A stretch of DNA of 64,000 nt from Oreohelix idahoensis. Its lineage: Eukaryota > Mollusca > Gastropoda > Stylommatophora > Oreohelicidae. Shown in pieces: positions 57,690 through 64,000 of this stretch. The stretch covers positions 627,501 to 691,500 of the forward strand of contig JAMPIV010000582.1 of assembly GCA_024509875.1 (NCBI GenBank). Direction: 5' to 3'. Positions within the stretch are counted from its first letter, which is position 1, and every line of letters starts with the position of its first letter. Below the pieces are notes generated by a model, which did no database searches, was not told the origin of the DNA, and was given only the letters and a program-made list of their open reading frames with translations. The position numbers were made by a program, and so were the translations under genes.

Positions 57690-58222
57690 CCTCATGCAAG
57701 CCGTAAAGGGTGACTACTATGAGGTTTTATATGAGGTTGGCAACCTCATCAATCAATCAATCAATCAATACCTTTTAGCTCCCCAAGGAGCATAGGCCTT
57801 CAACAAATATATGTTAAGTCTTCCTGTCCTGTGCCATCTGCTCAAGTTCTTTCCATGTTTTCCTCATCATTTTCACCTGTTTCCAGTTCTCTTCTCCATG
57901 TGTTTTTTGGTCTACCTCTGCCTCTCTTTCCCTGTAGATTCCAGAACAAGGACTGCCTTGTAATGCTATCAACAGGTCTCCTCAATGTGTGTCCTATCCA
58001 TCGCCAGCGTCTTCTTCTCTACTCTTGTTCCACTGGCACTTGTCTGGTTCTTGTCATCAATTCGACATTTGTGACTTTGTCATACCATTTCAGTCCTTCT
58101 ATTCTACGCAAGCACCCGTTTATAAAAGTCTGAAGCTTTTTGGTTGTTTTTGTTGCTCTCCATGTCTCAGAGCTGTACAAATAGGACTGACTTGACATTT
58201 GAGTTGAAGATTCTTATTTTCG
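57690..58222 (-). pseudogene. LINE (family Z) RT C-terminal fragment
   Basis: Minus-strand copy close to 53682-54240 ('[15 protein letters not shown]'-type, 'TRTRQVPVEQE', 'FINGCLRRIEGLKWYDKV') with small deletions. The 3' UTR side holds an (ATCA)6 run at 57745-57768. A further 3' UTR-like block continues at 58,230-58,370. Confidence 0.85.
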
Positions 58223-58448
58223 TGTAACCTCATCAGGAAAGATAAATTGCTTCAGAAAGAATGACTACAACAGCACATGAATAAAACTTGGTGCAGGTTT
58301 CCTGCAAGGACACCAGCTACAGTGGTGGCTCCATGCTCCATAAGGAACACACAAGAAAAATGATGATGATGTCTTTGAAGGAATCTTTGTTACTTCGTTA
58401 CATTTAACTTGTTATTTTTCATAAATATTATAACATGTTTATCCCCAG

Positions 58449-58600
58449 TTATAACAGAGCTGCAGATGTACTACCACCATGTTGTTGATAAATGTAAGAC
58501 CATTCACCGAGATTTCACTCACAACTGCAAGACACCGCTGTCTCCGAAGCTGGTTATGGCAACTGCCGACAAACTTATCTACAACCAAGCTGTACATATG
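58449..58600 (+). CDS. ULK1/2: ULK1/2-like exon (C-terminal domain)
   Basis: 152 bp after TTATCCCCAG. The split codon gives Val, then 'ITELQMYYHHVVDKCKTIHR', 'LSPKLVMATADKLIYNQAVH' and Met. It corresponds to ULK1 '(V)VRRLNELYKASVVSCQ' through 'SITAERLIFSHAVQM'. Donor GTAACA at 58601, phase 0. Confidence 0.95.
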
Positions 58601-59429
58601 GTAACAGTTTTAAGACCAAACTCTTCTCTTTATGTCAGTGTTAATATCTTTGTTTACTAATTTGTCGAACTCATCATGTTCTTGACATCTGTGATTCCAC
58701 ACATCTATTTTTTGTTTGTGTTAATTTCTTTGACTGTCAATATAATGTTTTGTTTGAGGTAAGAACATCACTCTGCTTTAATTTGTATCACCAACATCAT
58801 TGCTTTAATTTTTTCTCATCGTCATAACTCTTGTGTTAATTTTTAACACCATCATCACTCATGTATTATTTAAATCTCCCACCATCCGACCCGCCGATAT
58901 GTACAATACGACGTAAATACATAACAAACCATTTAACATCTAAAAAAGATTTGACATGAAAAACATGCCTGTGAATCGACATTGACTAATGTTGCGTAAA
59001 TTACCAACGAAAAAGTACTTAGCTTTTGAATCGCGACCAATTCCAGCAATGTCAACATGCGCCAACGGACTTTGTAAGTGGAACATAATACTGGTAAGTT
59101 CTTGATATACTTGGTTGAGGCATTTTGAATCTTTCCAATGTCGCTGACTTGTTGAATGGAATTCACAACCGTTAGTCCTTCAATATTGTTGCTAAGGTCG
59201 TGACGTCACTTATGCATGCATATGGAATTATCGTGCTGATAACGCGAATGATGAAATAACTATTTCATTTTAAAGAATTAATCAACGATCAAGAATATCT
59301 TGTTTTCAAGAGATTAGGCTTGAGGGTCAGCTGATGACCACCAGCTATGCACAAAACTATAATATGTAGATTTGGAAGTGAACCTATGTCTGTGAGGCTA
59401 ATTAACCCTCATTGACTCTTGAAGCCATC
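58601..59429. other. Intron 7 spacer
   Basis: Mostly AT-rich with scattered ATCACCAACAT phrases that resemble the later 29-bp array. At 58,860-59,230 a more complex, less AT-rich stretch holds a 77-codon minus-strand frame (58933-59166) without recognisable domains. I would not call it a gene. Confidence 0.4.
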
Positions 59430-59932
59430 CACACACTTCCAGGGATTCCCCCTGTGGTGAAACTTGTTGAGAACCTAGCATTGCACACTAAGCTTGGGGG
59501 AGCCCCAGACATAACTCTGGCTTTTACCTGGTTGCCTGCATGGAGGAGTTATCACTATGGACCCCATGATAGGCAGGGGGAGCTGAGAAGTGGCTTTGTG
59601 TAGGATGTGACATTTCCTTGGGAGAACCCAGATCCAGAGCACAGTATTTTAACTCTGCATAGTTGGAGAGCCCCCTTGGATGGTGGAGAATGCACAGTAT
59701 GCTACACGCTTCTTCCTCCTAGCTTGGGACCAGATGTGATGATCCTTTAAATGCAAGCCAAGCTGGAGAAACTGGAGCTCAGGACTTCAGCTCAGCACGT
59801 TTTGGAATGGCAGAAAAGCCACAGGAAAAGCCTAGATCTACAATGTAGATAATACCAAGGAATCTTCAACTTGGTATTGGCTGCAAAAGAGCGAGAAGCT
59901 CAGCAACCTTAGTTAAACAACAACAACAACAG
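59430..59932 (+). mobile_element. Probable retroposon 3' end with (CAA)n tail
   Basis: A ~500-bp block of higher GC than its surroundings, ending AACCTTAGTTAAACAACAACAACAAC. The short direct tail is typical of a LINE/SINE 3' end. A 63-codon frame at 59412-59603 is all that is open. Family unknown. Confidence 0.4.
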
Positions 59933-59944
59933 ATTCCCAATATT

Positions 59945-61110
59945 ACTCTGCTATCATATTTATCACCAACATCGTTGCTAAAGTTTTTATCTCCAACGTT
60001 ACCCTTCTGTCATATTTATCACTAATACCACTCTGCTATCATTGTTATCACCAACATTACTCTTATGTCATTGTTATCACCAACATTACTCTTATGCCAT
60101 TGTTATCACCAACATTACTCTTATGCCATTGTTATCACCAACATTACTCTTATGTCATTGTTATCACCAACATTACTCTTATGCCATTGTTATCACCAAC
60201 ATTATTCTTATGTCATTGTTATCACCAACATTACTCTTATGCCATTGTTATCACCAACATTACTCTCATGTCATTGTTATCATCAACATTACTCTTATGC
60301 CATTGTTATCACCAGCATTACTCTTATGCCATTGTTATCACCAACATTACTCTTATGTCATTGTTATCACCAATATTGCTCTTATGTCATTGTTATCACC
60401 AACATTACTCTTATGTCATTGTTATCACCAACATTACTCTTATGTCATTGTTATCACCAACATTACTCTTATGCCATTGTTATCACCAACATTACACTTA
60501 TGCCATTGTTATCACCAACATTACTCTTATGCCATTGTTATCACCAACATTACTCTTATGCCATTGTTATCACCAACATTACTCTTATGTCATTTTTATC
60601 ATCAACATTACTCTTCTGCCATTGTTATCACCAACATTACTCTTATGTCATTGTTATTACCAACATTACACTTATGCCATTGTTATCACCAACATTACTC
60701 TTATACCATTGTTATCACCAACATTACTCTTGTGCCATTGTTATCACCAACATTACTCTTGTGTCATTGTTATCACCAACATTACGCTTATGCCATTGTT
60801 ATCACCAACATTACACTTATGCCATTGTTATCACCAATATTACTCTTATGCCATTGTTATCACCAACATTACACTTATGCCATTGTTATCACCAACATTA
60901 CACTTATGCCATTGTTATCACCAACATTACACTTATGCCATTGTTATCACCAATATTACTCTTATGCCATTGTTATCACCAACATTATACTTATGTCATT
61001 GTTATCACCGTTACACTTATGTCATTGTTATAACCAATATTACTCTTATGTCATTGTTATCCCCAACGTTACTCTTCCATCCTTGTTATAACCAACATAG
61101 TTCTGCTATA
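59945..61110. repeat. 29-bp minisatellite, ~35 core copies
   Basis: Unit CATTGTTATCACCAACATTACTCTTATGC. The core is 60,036-61,050 with degenerate copies at both edges. Because 29 is not a multiple of three and the unit has no stop in any plus-strand frame, all three plus frames run open for 320-370 codons. None is a protein-coding gene. In intron 7. Confidence 0.96.
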
Positions 61111-61221
61111 CTATTAGCATCAACACCACTCTACTATACTTTATTTTCACCATCATCACTTCTGTATCATCTTCATGCCCAACTTTGCTTACAAAAATGA
61201 TTTCTTCTCTGTCCTTCACAG

Positions 61222-61281
61222 TGTCAGGCAGCAGCCCTGGATGAGTTCTCTAGCAGTTGTGCACCTGAAATGAAATCTGAG
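61222..61281 (+). CDS. ULK1/2: ULK1/2-like exon (C-terminal domain), last in window
   Basis: 60 bp after TCCTTCACAG, phase 0 at both ends. Reads 'CQAAALDEFSSSCAPEMKSE'. Joined to the previous exon it gives 'NQAVHMCQAAALDEF', matching ULK1 'SHAVQMVQSAALDEMF'. Donor GTATGT at 61282. About 60 more residues of the domain are expected in exons beyond the right edge. Confidence 0.92.
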
Positions 61282-61349
61282 GTATGTTATAACTTTCTCC
61301 ATCTGTAAACATACATAAGACAAACTGACATAAGACAAACTGTCCAGAA

Positions 61350-61490
61350 AACAAACACATGTCAAGTCTTCCTGTCCTGTACCATCCGCTCAAGTTCTTT
61401 CCATGTTTTCCTAATCATTTTCACCTCTGTTTCCAGTTCTCTTCTCCATGTGTTTTTTGGTCTACCTCTGCCTCTCTTTATTGTTCCCTA
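61350..61490 (-). mobile_element. LINE (family Z) short fragment
   Basis: Minus-strand piece (GTCCTGTACCATCCGCTCAAGTTCTTTCCATG...TGTTTTTTGGTCTACC) matching 53,800-53,900 and 57,820-57,930. Confidence 0.8.
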
Positions 61491-61539
61491 TCTCTTTTTC
61501 CTTCAATCTTTCGTGATGACACGGTATACTCCAACTTTC

Positions 61540-61910
61540 TTCTTCTCATCTTCTTCTTTGATCCATAGCCGCCAACCGTCAAAGCAGTCAGCGGCCATCA
61601 CGCCTGGTGGCATCTTGTAGGGCAGCAACAAATTGATTCCACCTTGCTCGGTCGGCGGCCATCCTTCGTACAGTTCCCCAACTCTAGTTCATTCTTTGCA
61701 TCTCAGCTTCCACAGTTCTCCGCCAAGTTGTTTTTGGTCAGCCTCTCTTTCGCTTTCCCTCGGGGGTCCATAGCATAGCTGTTCTTGTGATGGTATCAGG
61801 GTCCCTTCTGAAGACGTTGCCAACCCAACTCCAGCATCTGCCAGCTATGATCTTGTGCATGTCCTCCTGGTTACTCTACTTAGTTCTTGGTTGCTGATGG
61901 TATTTGGCCA
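61540..61910 (-). pseudogene. LINE (family W) C-terminal fragment
   Basis: Minus-strand remnant related to 49880-50095: GGCGGCCATC...CAGTTCCCCAACTCTAG...TTCTCCGCCAAGTTG encodes a broken '(G/R)RP..NW.R.V.AE' type segment. It continues upstream through GTTGCCAACCCAACTCCAGC (the 'WSWVGNVF' region). Many frame breaks. Confidence 0.65.
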
Positions 61911-62119
61911 AAAGATTAGGAGAATTTTAATTAGCTTCTTCTCATAACATGCCCAAAAAAAGTGGACAGTTTCCTTCTAACCTGAAGAAATAAGCTCCCT
62001 TTGCACACTTGCCCGTTTCAGTAAATCCTCAATACTCATTTTAGCTATCCATGCTATTTTTAACTGTCTTCTGTAAAACCCCATCTCTGTGGCCTCTAGT
62101 AATTTTCCTACTTTGTTTA

Positions 62120-62628
62120 CTAATTGATGTCAGGATTGGTTCTTGTGACTTCATTAACAAAGGCTATCATTGTGTCCGCTCTCAGTCCATGCTCTGGAAG
62201 GTTCAGAGTGGTTGGTTGCGGCATGAATGGAAAATATTCATAGAAGCTTCCAGTCTACAAGAGCTGGTGTGGATATACTGTCCCGGTCATGCTGGGGTAT
62301 GTGGTAATGAAAGAGCTGACAGACTAGCATCAAGAGCACCCATAGTGGGGACACTGGATATGGATAAGGGAGATATACTGAGAACAATTAATGATCGTCT
62401 GTTAGAGAATGACACTGCAATAGATGAATCATCAAGGTTAAGACTGTTGGAATGTGGCATCAAACGTAAAGCTAGCAGAGATGGACGTATGAGAGGATGC
62501 ATCCGTCATGTTTACAACCAGCGAGCTACAGGAACAATTAGCATTCACACTCTTTGACATATACTGATGGAGACTGAGCACCTATGGGTTTGCCCTGAGT
62601 GCAATGATGTCAATTATTTATAACAATG
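62120..62628 (+). pseudogene. LINE (family V) RNase H and C-terminal fragment
   Basis: Plus strand. Preserves the end of a LINE RNase H domain: 'SMLWKVQSGWLRHEW', 'LQELVWIYCPGHAGVCGNER', 'ADRLASRA', then 'GDILRTINDRLLEND'. After a frameshift near 62,555 comes 'METEHLWVCPECNDVNYL'. The first catalytic acids are lost. Its 3' end runs into the satellite at 62605, which looks like an expansion of the LINE's AATGACAATAAC tail (inference). Confidence 0.82.
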
Positions 62629-64000
62629 ACAATAACAATGACAATAACTATGACAATAACAATGACAATAACATTGACAATAACAATAACTATGACAATA
62701 ACTATGACAATAATGATGACAATAACTATGACAATAACAATGACAATAACAATGTCAAGACAATAACAATGACAATAATAATAACAATGACATGACAATG
62801 ACAATAATAATAACTATGACAGTAATAATGACAACAATGACAATGACTATGACAATAACAATGACAATAACTATGACAATAACAATAATGACAATAACTA
62901 TGACAATAACAATGACAACAATAACAATGACAACAATAACAATGACAACTATGACAATAACTATGACAATAACTATGACAACAATAACAATGACAACAAT
63001 AACAATGACAACAATAACAATGACAACAATAACAATGACAACTATGACAATAACTATGACAATAACTATGACAACAATAACAATGACAACAATAACAATG
63101 ACAACAATAACAATGACAACAATAACAATGACAACTATGACAATAACTATGACAATAACTATGACAACAATAACAATGACAACAATAACAATGACAACAA
63201 TAACAATGACAACAATAACAATGACAACTATGACAATAACTATGACAATAACAATGACAACAATAACAATGACAACAATAACAATGACAACTATGACAAT
63301 AACTATGACAATAACTATGACAACAATAACAATGACAACAATAACAATGACAACAATAACAATGACAACAATAACAATGACAACTATGACAATAACTATG
63401 ACAATAACTATGACAACAATAACAATGACAACAATAACAATGACAACAATAACAATGACAACAATAACAATGACAACTATGACAATAACTATGACAATAA
63501 CTATGACAACAATAACAATGACAACAATAACAATGACAACAATAACAATGACAACAATAACAATGACAACAATAACAATGACAACAATAACAATGACAAC
63601 TATGACAATAACTATGACAATAACTATGACAACAATAACAATGACAACAATAACAATGACAACAATAACAATGACAACAATAACAATGACAACAATAACA
63701 ATGACAACAATAACAATGACAACTATGACAATAACTATGACAATAACAATGACAACAATAACAATGACAACAATAACAATGACAACAATAACAATGACAA
63801 CAATAACAATGACAACAATAACAATGACAACAATAACAATGACAACAATAACAATGACAACAATAACAATGACAACAATAACAATGACAACAATGACAAT
63901 GACAACAATAACAATGACAACAATAACAATGACAACAATAACAATGACAACAATAACAATGACAACAATAACAATGACAACAATAACAATGACAACAATA
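62629..64000. repeat. AACAATGACAACAAT (15-bp) / AACTATGACAAT (12-bp) satellite
   Basis: About 1.4 kb of ACA/AAT-rich tandem repeat, running off the right edge. In the middle (62,940-63,730) blocks of 15-bp units are punctuated by three or so 12-bp units in a recurring higher-order pattern. The last ~270 bp is almost pure 15-mer. Leucine/serine-rich minus-strand frames here are artefacts. Confidence 0.97.

Larger units (their letters stand above)
44107..61281 (+). other. ULK1/2: ULK1/ULK2 (ATG1/UNC-51) kinase gene, 3' portion, eight exons
   Basis: The product is the Ser/Thr kinase that starts autophagosome formation. It works with ATG13 and FIP200/ATG17, and its C-terminal domain binds ATG13 and membranes (family knowledge). 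Eight exons (44107-44219, 45792-46058, 47935-48024, 49586-49824, 51282-51404, 54400-54568, 58449-58600, 61222-61281) have GT/AG borders and compatible phases, and join into one open frame of about 400 codons. The order matches the vertebrate protein: Ser/Pro-rich linker, 'LEETLMD' at the domain entry, then the helical C-terminal domain to 'KLIYNQAVHM|CQAAALDEF'. The N-terminal kinase domain was not found in the window. The last ~60 residues lie beyond 61281. Introns run 1.4-3.9 kb and are loaded with repeats. Confidence 0.9.

Noticed and set aside
60042..61200. Three overlapping 320-368-codon frames
   Set aside because: All come from one 29-bp satellite without stops in three frames. No protein-like sequence.
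62610..62804. Val/Ile-rich minus-strand frame and Leu/Ser-rich frame at 63735-63998, superficially membrane-like
   Set aside because: Translations of the AACAATGACAAC satellite.
60000..64000. Regular spaced repeats considered as a CRISPR-like array
   Set aside because: Units are contiguous without unique spacers and the DNA is eukaryotic, so these are ordinary satellites.

Overview
This is animal genomic DNA with no prokaryotic features. Three things show it: a host gene split by GT-AG introns, tRNA-derived SINEs, and several classes of LTR, LINE and Tc1/pogo transposable elements. The element repertoire and the host protein fit a lophotrochozoan invertebrate, most likely a mollusc. That species-level guess is inference.

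Layout. 1-9 kb: long (AT)n arrays with elements set between them. These are a dead Tc1-like transposon (841-2062), a pogo/Tigger-like MITE, LINE 3' ends, and a young 5.5-kb non-autonomous LTR element (2944-8443). That LTR element carries only a Gag ORF joined to an integrase tail. 10-19 kb: one 5'-truncated LINE with a clear target-site duplication, then about 8 kb with no recognisable gene. 19-37 kb: two Ty3/Gypsy-type elements with one giant ORF each. Element A (minus, 19071-27735) is interrupted inside its 5' LTR by element B (plus, 27736-37010). In both, integrase lies upstream of reverse transcriptase (Gag-PR-IN-RT-RH). This is the Copia-like gene order of the Gmr1-like group, not the usual Gypsy order. 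37-39.2 kb: a decayed Gypsy pol with ordinary order (RT-RH-IN, minus). 39.2-43.5 kb: an I-group LINE (minus) with an intact 1321-residue APE-RT-RNase H ORF.

44-61.3 kb: the only host gene found. Eight exons on the plus strand join in frame. They encode the Ser/Pro-rich linker and most of the C-terminal (MIT-like, ATG13-binding) domain of an ULK1/ULK2 (ATG1/UNC-51) autophagy kinase. Kinase-domain exons were not found, so they lie outside the window or beyond a very large intron. The final exon(s) lie to the right. The introns hold SINEs, many antisense LINE 3' ends and several minisatellites. The most striking is a 2.5-kb, 34-bp-unit array in intron 6. Its first unit is the exon 6/intron 6 splice junction itself, so the intron is filled with copies of its own 5' splice site.

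61.3-64 kb: LINE remnants, then a 15/12-bp satellite running off the right edge.

All boundaries, identities and counts were read by eye. No alignments or database searches were run.
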